A stretch of DNA of 6,736 nucleotides, from the NCBI GenBank assembly GCA_015494375.1, contig WGBL01000148.1, positions 1 through 6,736 on the forward strand, read 5' to 3'. A program made the translations under genes and the position numbers. This document shows, piece after piece, positions 1 to 5,731 of the stretch. This stretch comes from Hyphomicrobiales bacterium. GTDB lineage: Bacteria; Pseudomonadota; Alphaproteobacteria; Rhizobiales; S144-23. Position 1 is the first letter of the stretch. The number at the start of each line of letters is the position of its first letter. Under the pieces are notes generated by a model. The model was not told the origin of the DNA. It saw only the letters and a program-made list of their open reading frames with translations, and searched no databases.

Positions 1-693
1 GGCATGTTTGCGCTCACAACCATCTTCGATCTCCGCGCCCAGCGCGATGTCATAAGCACGGCCGAGCAATGGGCCATCAATATCGCCTATGTGCTGGCAG
101 CGGGCCTCGCAGTCGGGCTCCTGTTTGCCACCTGGCGCACCTTTGAGCAGCGCACGAAGAAGGGCGAGCGCGTACTCCACGACGTCATGCGCCAGACGGT
201 CATCGTCTCCTCGATGGTCTTTATCATCCTCGTCGGCGCTTCGATGTTTTCCCTCGTCTTCCGCGGCTTTGGCGGCGATGTCATCATCGAGGATTTTCTC
301 AAGGACCTGCCGGGCGGCACCTTTGCGGCCGTGCTCCTGGTCATGGCCGTTATGTTCCTCTTGGGCTTTTTTCTCGATTTTCTCGAGATCGTCTTTATTG
401 TCGTGCCCATCGTCTCACCCATCCTGCTGCAACTCGACATGGGCGACGGCACCACCATGAACCCGGTCTGGCTCGGTGTCATGATGGGCGTCAATTTGCA
501 GACATCGTTCCTGACACCGCCTTTCGGATTTGCGCTCTTTTATCTCCGCGGCGCGGCGCCGGCCGAGGTGCGCACCATCGACATCTACCGCGGCATCATT
601 CCGTTTGTCGCAATCCAGGTTCTGGGTTTGGCGGTGCTCTGGTATTTCCCCGCGATCGCCACCTGGTTGCCGCTCAAGCTCTATGGTCCCTGA
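1..693 (+). CDS. TRAP transporter large permease (DctM-like), C-terminal part, 5' end outside window
   Basis: This is the C-terminal 230 residues of a tripartite ATP-independent periplasmic (TRAP) transporter large permease. These inner-membrane proteins use an ion gradient to import a solute delivered by a periplasmic binding protein. The frame is open to base 1, so the ATG at 4 is probably internal. Counting from that Met, hydrophobic membrane stretches lie near residues 25-44, 65-88, 105-143, 155-180 and 197-215. Family-type motifs are FGGDVIIEDFLKDLPGG (about 89-105), FFLDFLEIVFIVVPIVSP (about 122-139) and VNLQTSFLTPPFGFALFYLR (163-182). The last resembles the 'mannitol/chloroaromatic' TRAP subgroup (COG4664) in my recollection. 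A hydrophilic loop with many Arg and Lys (about 45-60) separates the first two membrane segments. The small permease and binding protein would be expected upstream. The substrate cannot be inferred. The gene ends with TGA at 691-693 and faces the epimerase gene tail to tail. Confidence 0.9.
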   Translation, partial: GMFALTTIFDLRAQRDVISTAEQWAINIAYVLAAGLAVGLLFATWRTFEQRTKKGERVLHDVMRQTVIVSSMVFIILVGASMFSLVFRGFGGDVIIEDFLKDLPGGTFAAVLLVMAVMFLLGFFLDFLEIVFIVVPIVSPILLQLDMGDGTTMNPVWLGVMMGVNLQTSFLTPPFGFALFYLRGAAPAEVRTIDIYRGIIPFVAIQVLGLAVLWYFPAIATWLPLKLYGP

Positions 694-840
694 TCGCTCG
701 AGCATGAAAAAAAGACTGCACCGCCCATGCCGCCTCGGGAGCCCATTGCATGCTTTGGCTGGATGAGATCAGTTCTGTTTCCCGATCAGCATGTGCGATC
801 CGGTGCCAGCCAACAATGCTTCCTGTCACCGGCTACGAGA

Positions 841-918
841 TTCAGTCTCGCATCGTTGGTCGAGGGGGGTCGGTCTCTCACCGTTGGTCGAAGGGGTTCA
901 GTCTCGCACCGTTGGTCG
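841..918. repeat. 28-bp tandem repeat, about 2.8 copies, spanning the epimerase stop codon
   Basis: Three head-to-tail units are visible: 841-868, 869-896 and a partial third at 897-918. The shared core is CACCGTTGGTCG preceded by GTCTC. Units 1 and 2 agree at 23 of 28 positions; units 1 and 3 agree at 21 of 22. The third unit contains the minus-strand stop codon of the epimerase gene (898-900), so the last few residues of that protein are repeat-encoded. The rest of the convergent gap (694-840) shows no gene and no convincing terminator. I do not recognise the repeat; it could be a local duplication or part of a dispersed family. Confidence 0.8.
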
Positions 919-2028
919 TCGTGTCTGTTCCAAGGCGCTGCCATTGCGAGGGCTGTCGGGTGCGCCCTCGCCCCGGCGCCAAATCCGGGTCGTGCGCACG
1001 CGCTCCTTGCGACGCGCCTCGCGTGCGGCCGCTCGCCGGGCCCTTGCGCGCTCGCGCTCGCGGGCCCGCTCCGCGCGTAGGGCGGCGCGGGCTGCGCGAT
1101 CCGCTTCTTGCTTCTGCAGCTGAGCCCCGCTCCCTGGCAGCGCGCGCTCGAGAATGGCCTCGGCGTCCGGCCGCATAAACTCATAGCCTGCGCGAAGCGC
1201 CACCTCCGGCCGCACATCATAGGAGCCGAGCGCGCCCCGACGCGCAGCCCGGGCATAAAGACGCGCCAGCCGCTCAGGCAGATGGGGCAGGCGCTCCATG
1301 CCGCCGAAAGCCTCAAGACGGGCGATGAGGGTGGCATAATCGATGCGCGCAGGCGCAACGCAATTGATGGGGCCCCTGATTTGCACCTGCCCCGCCGCCC
1401 AGATGAGCATCAGCACCGCGTCGTCAATGTCGATCATCGGCACGATGTGATCGAGCCTGCCCGCAAGGAAGGCCGTCGCGAGCAACGCCAGGCGGGTGCG
1501 TGGGCTCGGAAACCCCTCAGGCCCGCTCACCCGCCCGAAACGCATAAGCGCAACGCTCGCCTTTTCGGCTCCAAGCGCCGCCTCCTCCCACTCACGCGCA
1601 ACCCGCTCCATGAACGTGCGCGGCGGCCCGAGAGCGGTCCCCTCCTGATATGTCTCGCCGGCGCGCCCTGGATAGATGGCATAGGTGGAGGCATTCACGA
1701 GGCGCACCGGCCGCTCGCCGATGGCGGCGACGATCTTGGCGGTGGCATCCACGCGCGATGAGCGGATGCGGCGCTTCTTTTCCCTGCTCCAGCGCCCCGC
1801 AAGGGGCTCGCCCATCAGGTTGATGACGACATCGACGCCGGCGAAGGCGGCCGCAGGTGGCGTCTCGCTCAGAGGATGCCACTCATGGCTTTCAACGGCA
1901 TCGCCAAAGTATTCGGCAACCCGATGCGGCCGCCGGCTCAAGACGCGGACATCTGCGCCGACGCTCAAGAGCCGGCGGGTGAGGGCGCGGCCGATGAGCC
2001 CTGTGGCACCTGTGATCAGAATTGGCAT
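898..2028 (-). CDS. TIGR01777-family SDR epimerase/oxidoreductase with DUF1731-like C-terminus and charged tail
   Basis: A 376-residue atypical short-chain dehydrogenase of the TIGR01777 (YfcH-like) family, usually called a sugar-nucleotide epimerase although its substrate is mostly unknown. The Rossmann motif ITGATGLIG lies at residues 5-13. NLMGEPLAGRW (70-80), SSRVDAT (90-96), PMIDIDDAV (197-205) and GPINCVAP (219-226) fit the family. A DUF1731-like segment with GSYDVRPEVALRAGYEF spans about 268-284. I chose the ATG at 2028 because the nucleotide-binding strand begins right after it, as in relatives; an in-frame GTG at 2085 would add 19 residues. No strong ribosome-binding site is seen for either. 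Relatives are about 300 residues long; here residues about 303-346 form an Arg/Ala/Glu-rich extension followed by a polar tail. The usual GYYG-like active-site segment reads STYAIYPG (114-121), so catalytic equivalence is uncertain. It lies 165 bp downstream of metW on the same strand and may be read from the met operon or from its own promoter. Confidence 0.85.
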   Translation of the reverse strand: MPILITGATGLIGRALTRRLLSVGADVRVLSRRPHRVAEYFGDAVESHEWHPLSETPPAAAFAGVDVVINLMGEPLAGRWSREKKRRIRSSRVDATAKIVAAIGERPVRLVNASTYAIYPGRAGETYQEGTALGPPRTFMERVAREWEEAALGAEKASVALMRFGRVSGPEGFPSPRTRLALLATAFLAGRLDHIVPMIDIDDAVLMLIWAAGQVQIRGPINCVAPARIDYATLIARLEAFGGMERLPHLPERLARLYARAARRGALGSYDVRPEVALRAGYEFMRPDAEAILERALPGSGAQLQKQEADRAARAALRAERARERERARARRAAAREARRKERVRTTRIWRRGEGAPDSPRNGSALEQTRRPTVRD

Positions 2029-2193
2029 CAGCGCGCTGGTATCCAGGCAAGAATCACCAAAACTCACGATGAGCAATTGTGGCACCGGGCCGGAGCTTTG
2101 TCAGCCGGCGCCAGAAGGAATGCGCATCTTTTTCCCGTTAAAACAGTTCTTTTGCGAAATATGGGCGGCCCCCATCAATTGTCATGAGTGCCA
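2029..2193 (-). other. Gap between metW and the epimerase gene, with an AT-rich core
   Basis: No gene is seen in these 165 bases. A locally AT-rich patch at about 2128-2165 stands out against the GC-rich surroundings and could hold a minus-strand promoter for the epimerase gene. I cannot pick out a convincing -35/-10 pair. A 5-bp stem (ATGGG/CCCAT at 2161-2165 and 2171-2175, loop of five) lies just after metW but is not followed by a T-tract, so it is not a typical intrinsic terminator. Confidence 0.3.
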
Positions 2194-2210
2194 TCAGTTG
2201 TCACGAGTGT
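2173..2210. repeat. 19-bp tandem duplication spanning the metW stop codon
   Basis: Two adjacent 19-bp units, 2173-2191 and 2192-2210, match at 16 of 19 positions, and all three differences are transitions. The metW stop codon (2194-2196, minus strand) lies inside the second unit. The last few MetW residues (about DTRDN) are therefore repeat-encoded, and the other copy lies just past the stop. It resembles a recent slippage duplication. Confidence 0.75.
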
Positions 2211-2850
2211 CATTGCGCGAAAGCAGAAAGATCGCTTGCGCCCCCAAGAGGTTCTGGACAAAGCGGGGTGCGCGCACCTCGCGGCGGCCGCTTGAGTCGA
2301 GCGTGATCGCCCGCTCGACGCGGGCCTCGACCACATCACAGAGGGCATAAAAGTCCTTGATTGTGCAGAAATGGATGTTGGGGGTGTCATACCAGGTATA
2401 GGGCAGATTCCTGGTCACCGGCATGCGGCCGCGGAGCAAAAATTGCAGACGGATCCGCCAATGACCGAAATTGGGGAAGGAAACGATCACACGCCGGCCG
2501 ATCCGCAACAGCTGCTCGAGCACATGGCGCGGCTGCCGGGTGGCCTGGATGGTCTGGCTCAGAATCGCATAGTCGAAGGCATCATCGGGATAGTCGACGA
2601 GGTCGCGGTCGGCGTCGCCCTGGATGACCGAGAGCCCCTTGGCGACGCAAATGTTGACACCACGGCGGCTGATCTCGACACCGCGGCCGCGCACAGACCG
2701 GGTCGCGGCGAGGAGCTGCAAGAGGGCGCCATCCTCGCAGCCGACATCGAGCACGCGGCTGCCACGGGCGACGAGCTCGGCAATCAGCAGATGATCGCGG
2801 CGGGGATTTGCAGCCCCTTCCCGCCGCTCGTTCTCGAGGGCAAGCGCCAC
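2194..2850 (-). CDS. metW: MetW, methionine biosynthesis methyltransferase-like protein
   Basis: A 218-residue class I SAM-methyltransferase-fold protein of the MetW family, the usual partner of MetX in proteobacterial methionine synthesis. Its exact biochemical role is not settled. Visible signatures are motif I VLDVGCEDG (33-41), the acidic strand end at VEI (58-60), QGDAD (77-81), FDYAILSQTIQAT (92-104), SFPNFGHWRIRLQFLLRGR (124-142) and LPYTWYDTPNIHFCT (149-163), which together identify the family well. The start chosen is GTG at 2850. It lies four bases after the metX stop and has a purine-rich GGGAGGG site about 8 nt upstream, and the resulting length is normal for the family. An ATG at 2901 inside metX would add 17 residues and is less likely. 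Motif I has Glu39 where the family usually has Gly. Tight spacing with metX indicates a shared transcript and probably coupled translation. Confidence 0.92.
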   Translation of the reverse strand: MALALENERREGAANPRRDHLLIAELVARGSRVLDVGCEDGALLQLLAATRSVRGRGVEISRRGVNICVAKGLSVIQGDADRDLVDYPDDAFDYAILSQTIQATRQPRHVLEQLLRIGRRVIVSFPNFGHWRIRLQFLLRGRMPVTRNLPYTWYDTPNIHFCTIKDFYALCDVVEARVERAITLDSSGRREVRAPRFVQNLLGAQAIFLLSRNDTRDN

Positions 2851-2869
2851 CGCCTCAGCCCTCCCCCTC
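2851..2869 (-). promoter_or_regulatory. Ribosome-binding site that sets the metW GTG start
   Basis: Read on the minus strand, GAGGGGGAGGG (2869-2859) precedes the GTG at 2850 by about 8 nt. It overlaps the last codons of metX, while the metX stop lies between it and the start. This supports the GTG over the more upstream ATG at 2901. Confidence 0.6.
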
Positions 2870-4069
2870 GCCGGGCAGGCCGCAACGCGCGGCCATGGCA
2901 TTGACGAAGCCTCTCACGGTGGCGAACAGCTCGGGCACCTCGAGCAGGAAGGCGTCGTGGCCCTTGTCGGTCTCGATCTCGACAAAGCTCACATCGGCGG
3001 CCACGGCATTGAGGGCCTTGACGATCTGGCGGCTCTCGCGCGTGGGGTAGAGCCAGTCGCTCGTGAACGAGACCACGCAAAAGCGGGTGCGCGTGTTGAG
3101 AAAGGCATTGGCCAGCTTGCCGCCGAACTCGGCCGGCAAGTCGAAATAATCCATGGCGCGTGTGATGTAGAGATAGCTGTTGGCATCGAAGCGGTCGACG
3201 AAGCCATAGCCCTGATAGCGCAGATAGCTCTCGACCTGAAAGTCGGCATCAAAGCCGAAAGTGACATCCTCGCGGTCCTGGAGATTGCGGCCGAACTTGT
3301 TGTGAAGCGCCGTCTCGGAAAGATAGGTGATGTGCGCCGCCATGCGCGCGACGGCCAGCCCCTTGCGCGGCACCTTGCCCGCCTCGATATAGCGCCCGCC
3401 GCACCAGTCCGGGTCGGCCATCACCGCTTGCCGGCCGACCTCGTGAAAGGCGATGTTCTGTGGCGAGTGCCGCGCCGTGGTGGCGATGGGTAGCGCACAA
3501 AAGGCGCGATCGGGATATTTGGCGACAAAATCGAGCACCTGCATCCCACCCATGGAGCCGCCCGCCACCATGAACACCCGCTCGATTCCGAGCCGGTCGA
3601 GAAGGCGCACCTGAGCGCGCACCATGTCGGCGATGGTGATGACGGGAAAGTCGAGCCCATAGACCCGGCCGGTTTCGGGGTTGAGCGAGCTCGGGCCCGT
3701 CGAGCCCATGCAGCCACCAATGATATTGGCGCAAATGACAAAAAAGCGGTTGGTGTCAATCGGCTTGCCGGGGCCGATCATGGTCGCCCACCAGCCCGCC
3801 TTGCCGGTGATGGGATGGTCGTTGGCGGCGTACTGATCGCCCGTGAGCGCATGGCAGACAAGCACCGCATTGGCGCGTGCCGCATCGAGCGTGCCATAGG
3901 TCTCATAGGCGAGCTCAAAGCGCTCGAGCTTGCGGCCGCTGTCGAGCGGGAGCGGGCGCTCGAAGGTCATGATTTTCGCGCTCGGCCCCAGGCGCGCGGA
4001 GGCACGCGCATGCGCCTTGCTGCTGGTGTTCATGTTCTCGGGGCTCTTGCCGGGTATGATCTCGGTCAT
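2855..4069 (-). CDS. metX: MetX, homoserine O-acyltransferase
   Basis: An alpha/beta-hydrolase-fold enzyme that transfers an acyl group from acyl-CoA to the hydroxyl of L-homoserine, the committing step of methionine synthesis. Numbered from the ATG at 4069 (404 residues), HALTGD is at 73-78, GGCMGSTGPSSLNPETG at about 118-134, and the nucleophile elbow GGSMGG carries Ser172. The other expected triad residues are Asp338 in TSDWLYPTRES and His371 in DKGHDAFL. All are intact, and family similarity is strong along the whole length. MetX proteins may use acetyl-CoA or succinyl-CoA, and I cannot decide which here. The start is uncertain: ATGs at 4093, 4069, 4033 and 3970 are all in frame, and none has a clearly placed ribosome site. 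Relatives have about 20 residues before the PLPLDSG segment, which favours 4069 or 4033. metW follows directly; hisC is divergent. Confidence 0.93.
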   Translation of the reverse strand: MTEIIPGKSPENMNTSSKAHARASARLGPSAKIMTFERPLPLDSGRKLERFELAYETYGTLDAARANAVLVCHALTGDQYAANDHPITGKAGWWATMIGPGKPIDTNRFFVICANIIGGCMGSTGPSSLNPETGRVYGLDFPVITIADMVRAQVRLLDRLGIERVFMVAGGSMGGMQVLDFVAKYPDRAFCALPIATTARHSPQNIAFHEVGRQAVMADPDWCGGRYIEAGKVPRKGLAVARMAAHITYLSETALHNKFGRNLQDREDVTFGFDADFQVESYLRYQGYGFVDRFDANSYLYITRAMDYFDLPAEFGGKLANAFLNTRTRFCVVSFTSDWLYPTRESRQIVKALNAVAADVSFVEIETDKGHDAFLLEVPELFATVRGFVNAMAARCGLPGEGEG

Positions 4070-4209
4070 AGGTGCGGTGATCGCCTGGCCCATTCCTCGG
4101 CGCCGGGGCGCCGGCCGACAAGACGCCCGCCGGCCGTTCACGCATCTCAGGGGTTGATGCCAGGGCGCGTGATCTTTCCTTTGATTTTGCGGCGCATGGC
4201 GCCTATCAG

Positions 4210-4237
4210 TTGAGCGCAAATCTGCCCAACATATAGC
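4210..4237 (+). promoter_or_regulatory. Possible sigma-70-type promoter for hisC-tyrA
   Basis: TTGAGC (4210-4215) and TATAGC (4232-4237), with a 16-bp spacer, each match the consensus at four of six positions. Its -10 shares the ATATA core with the suggested metX -10 on the other strand, so the two promoters would overlap back to back. Transcription from here would place the whole 36-bp repeat in the hisC leader RNA (about 230 nt). Confidence 0.27.
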
Positions 4238-4238
4238 A
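4230..4238 (-). promoter_or_regulatory. Possible extended -10 promoter for metX-metW
   Basis: On the minus strand, TGC-TATATG (4238-4230) fits an extended -10 element. No good -35 hexamer lies 16-18 bp upstream; that spacer is occupied by the palindrome at 4236-4256. The implied leader to the ATG at 4069 is about 150 nt. This is a by-eye call on weak motifs. Confidence 0.3.
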
Positions 4239-4256
4239 AGCCGGGCCGCGGCTTGC
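4236..4256. promoter_or_regulatory. Perfect 8-bp-arm palindrome, possible operator or leader hairpin
   Basis: GCAAGCCG (4236-4243) pairs perfectly with CGGCTTGC (4249-4256) around a 5-base centre, GGCCG. It directly abuts the proposed -10 elements of both divergent genes. No T-run follows on either strand, so it is not an intrinsic terminator. It is also the first unit of the 36-bp repeat, but only this copy keeps the full symmetry. Confidence 0.45.
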
Positions 4257-4362
4257 GATATTGCGATTTGTGGCAGCCGGGCTGTGGTCTGCGAAATTGC
4301 GACTTCGGGCAGCCAGATGGCGATTTGCGGCAGCCAGGCCGTGGTTTGCGGTGGGCCCGCGC
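4236..4362. repeat. Degenerate 36-bp tandem repeat, four units, one shortened
   Basis: Units begin at 4236, 4272, 4308 and 4329, marked by GCAAGCC or GGCAGCC. The first two steps are 36 bp; the third is 21 bp, a loss of 15. The segments 4264-4293 and 4321-4350 match at 26 of 30 positions, and all four differences are transitions. A further decayed echo (TGGTTTGTGGT) follows at 4370-4380. The period is a multiple of three, so reading frames stay open through it on both strands with a 12-residue repeat, but no protein family match is seen. Confidence 0.72.
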
Positions 4363-4477
4363 CCGGCGCTGGTTTGTGGTGACGCCACCACCAGCCGCCG
4401 CCAATCTTTGGCTGCCCGCCGCCAGCCGCCGACCGCCCGGCCCAAATCTGCCACGTCGCACAGCCATTGCAAGGACC

Positions 4478-5731
4478 ATGAGCAAGAACGCGCCAGTGAA
4501 CGCGCCCATAGATGCGCCAATGAACGCTCCCATGGATGGCCCCCGGCCACGGGCCGGCATCGGCGGGATCGCGCCCTACCAGCCGGGCGACAGCGCCCTC
4601 GCCGGTGAGGGGCGTGTGATTAAGCTGTCATCGAACGAGTCGCCCCTCGGCCCAAGCCCCAAGGCGGTCGAGGCGGTGCGTGCCATCGCAGGCGAAGGGC
4701 TCGCGCGCTATCCCGATGGCAGCGCCCATGCGCTGCGGGCCGCCATTGCGGCTCGCTATGGCCTCGATGCCGGGCGCATTGTGTGTGGTGCGGGCTCGGA
4801 CGAGTTGCTCGGCCTTTTGGCTGCCGCCTACCTCGAGCCGGGCACCGAGGCGATCCATACCGAGCATGGCTTTCTCGTCTATGAAATCGTCATCCGCGCC
4901 AACGACGCCCGGCCGGTGGTGGCGCCTGAGCGGGAGCTGCGGGCCGATGTCGATGCCATACTCGCCGCTGTCAGCGAGCGCACCCGCATTGTCTTTCTCG
5001 CCAATCCCAACAACCCGACCGGCACTTATCTGCCCATCGATGAGGTGCGGCGGCTCAGAGCCGGCTTGCCCGGCCATGTGTTGCTCGTGCTCGATGCCGC
5101 CTATGCGGAGTATGTCCGGCGCAATGACTATGAGGCCGGCATCGAGCTGGTGGCCACCAGCGACAATGTGGTGATGACCCGAACGTTCTCGAAAATCCAT
5201 GGCTTGGCAGCGCTCAGGCTTGGCTGGGCCTATTGCCCGCCTGCCGTGGCCGATGCGCTCAACCGCATTCGGGGCCCCTTCAATGTCTCGACGGCGGCGA
5301 TCGCGGCGGGCATTGCGGCCATCGAGGACGCGGCTCATGTCGAGGCGGCCGTCGCCCACAACGAGCGCTGGAGCGCCTGGCTGACGGATGCGCTCACCGG
5401 GCTTGGGATCGAGGTCACACCGAGCGTTGGCAACTTCCTGCTTTTGCATTTCCCCGATGACCCGAGCCATAACGCGGCCGCCGCCGATGCTTTCCTCAAG
5501 GAGCAGCGGATCATCCTCAGGCGGCTCGACAACTATGGTCTCAGCGGTGTCCTGCGGCTCACCATCGGCACCGAGGAAGAGAACCGGGCCGTGGTCGAGG
5601 CGCTTGAGCGCTTCATGGCAGGCGCCAGGGCGAACCAGAGAGGGGCGTTGAGGGGGGAGGGGAATGAGCGCGCGGCCACGGGCCGCGGCGGCAGCTCGAA
5701 GCCGGCGGAAGGGGCGCCTGAGAGGCAATGA
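4478..5731 (+). CDS. hisC: Histidinol-phosphate aminotransferase (fold-type I PLP enzyme)
   Basis: A cytosolic PLP enzyme of 417 residues that interconverts imidazole-acetol phosphate and histidinol phosphate using glutamate. HisC enzymes often also transaminate aromatic keto acids. Signatures are KLSSNESPLGPSP (49-61), ARYPDGSAHALR (76-87), ANPNNPTGTY (175-184), LVLDAAYAEY (203-212) with the PLP-ring Asp206, the Schiff-base Lys239 in TRTFSKIHGLAALRLGW, Arg247, and VLRLTIGT with Arg360. The frame extends to a TTG at 4253, but I chose the ATG at 4478, which has AAGGA just upstream (2-nt spacing) and begins shortly before the family's first conserved block. The N-terminus carries a tetrapeptide repeat (residues 4-19), and about 35 low-complexity Gly/Arg/Glu residues follow the fold (383-417). 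The stop overlaps the tyrA start as ATGA. This context suggests a role in tyrosine as well as histidine synthesis. Confidence 0.92.
   Translation: MSKNAPVNAPIDAPMNAPMDGPRPRAGIGGIAPYQPGDSALAGEGRVIKLSSNESPLGPSPKAVEAVRAIAGEGLARYPDGSAHALRAAIAARYGLDAGRIVCGAGSDELLGLLAAAYLEPGTEAIHTEHGFLVYEIVIRANDARPVVAPERELRADVDAILAAVSERTRIVFLANPNNPTGTYLPIDEVRRLRAGLPGHVLLVLDAAYAEYVRRNDYEAGIELVATSDNVVMTRTFSKIHGLAALRLGWAYCPPAVADALNRIRGPFNVSTAAIAAGIAAIEDAAHVEAAVAHNERWSAWLTDALTGLGIEVTPSVGNFLLLHFPDDPSHNAAAADAFLKEQRIILRRLDNYGLSGVLRLTIGTEEENRAVVEALERFMAGARANQRGALRGEGNERAATGRGGSSKPAEGAPERQ
4487..4546 (+). repeat. 12-bp tandem repeat encoding (N/D)APx at the HisC N-terminus
   Basis: Five 12-bp units (4487, 4499, 4511, 4523, 4535) encode NAPV, NAPI, DAPM, NAPM and the diverged DGPR. 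It lies before the conserved HisC fold and is probably a disordered leader. Two units contain an in-frame ATG (4520 and 4532) that could be alternative starts, though neither has a visible ribosome site. Confidence 0.75.
5720..5731 (+). promoter_or_regulatory. hisC-tyrA ATGA overlap with ribosome-binding site
   Basis: The tyrA ATG (5728-5730) overlaps the hisC TGA (5729-5731). GAGAGG (5720-5725) sits 2 nt upstream of the ATG, and a second purine run GGAAGGGG (5707-5714) lies 13 nt upstream. The arrangement suggests translational coupling by terminating ribosomes. Confidence 0.65.

Larger units (their letters stand above)
4070..4477. other. Divergent control region between metX and hisC
   Basis: These 408 bases carry no gene I can support. 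Both flanking frames stay open into it (metX back to 4219, hisC back to 4253), but the extra sequence lacks family similarity and is made of repeats or Arg/Pro-rich low-complexity translation. Contents from the metX side: a very GC-rich leader with nested palindromes (4099-4136), a short hairpin GGCGC-ATG-GCGCC (4191-4203), possible back-to-back promoters around 4210-4238, a strong palindrome (4236-4256), and a 36-bp degenerate tandem repeat (4236-4362). Then follows G/C-rich sequence up to the hisC ribosome site, with short inverted echoes of the repeat (for example GGCTGCC near 4410). I searched the metX side for the SAM-II riboswitch signature known from alphaproteobacterial met genes and did not see it. 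Confidence 0.6.

Noticed and set aside
707..720. Run of seven A (T on the minus strand) as a terminator between the convergent genes
   Set aside because: No GC-rich stem immediately precedes the T-run on the minus strand, and on the plus strand the run is A, so it does not fit an intrinsic terminator.
755..813. 8-bp inverted repeat TTGGCTGG/CCAGCCAA
   Set aside because: The arms are perfect, but a 43-base loop makes a functional hairpin unlikely, and such a match is expected by chance.
841..918. CRISPR array
   Set aside because: The repeats are adjacent without unique spacers, number fewer than three full copies, and have no cas genes nearby.
4070..4235. SAM-II riboswitch upstream of metX
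   Set aside because: Such elements occur before met genes in alphaproteobacteria, so I looked. The minus strand has GCGC-rich hairpins and an AAAATCAAAGG stretch, but not the conserved GCTAAA(A/G)AGG end or the matching pseudoknot arrangement.
4253..4477. N-terminal extension of HisC from the in-frame TTG at 4253
   Set aside because: The extra 75 residues are encoded by the 36-bp repeat and low-complexity Pro/Arg sequence with no similarity to HisC. The ATG at 4478 has a ribosome site and suits the family length.
4147..4560. Minus-strand open frame with a 12-residue repeat across the intergenic region
   Set aside because: Openness follows from the 36-bp period and high GC. It overlaps the hisC start, has no recognisable domain and no ribosome site that I can see.
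4628..5728. Long open frame antisense to hisC
   Set aside because: A shadow frame of a high-GC gene. Its translation has no recognisable family features, while hisC on the other strand has all its catalytic residues.
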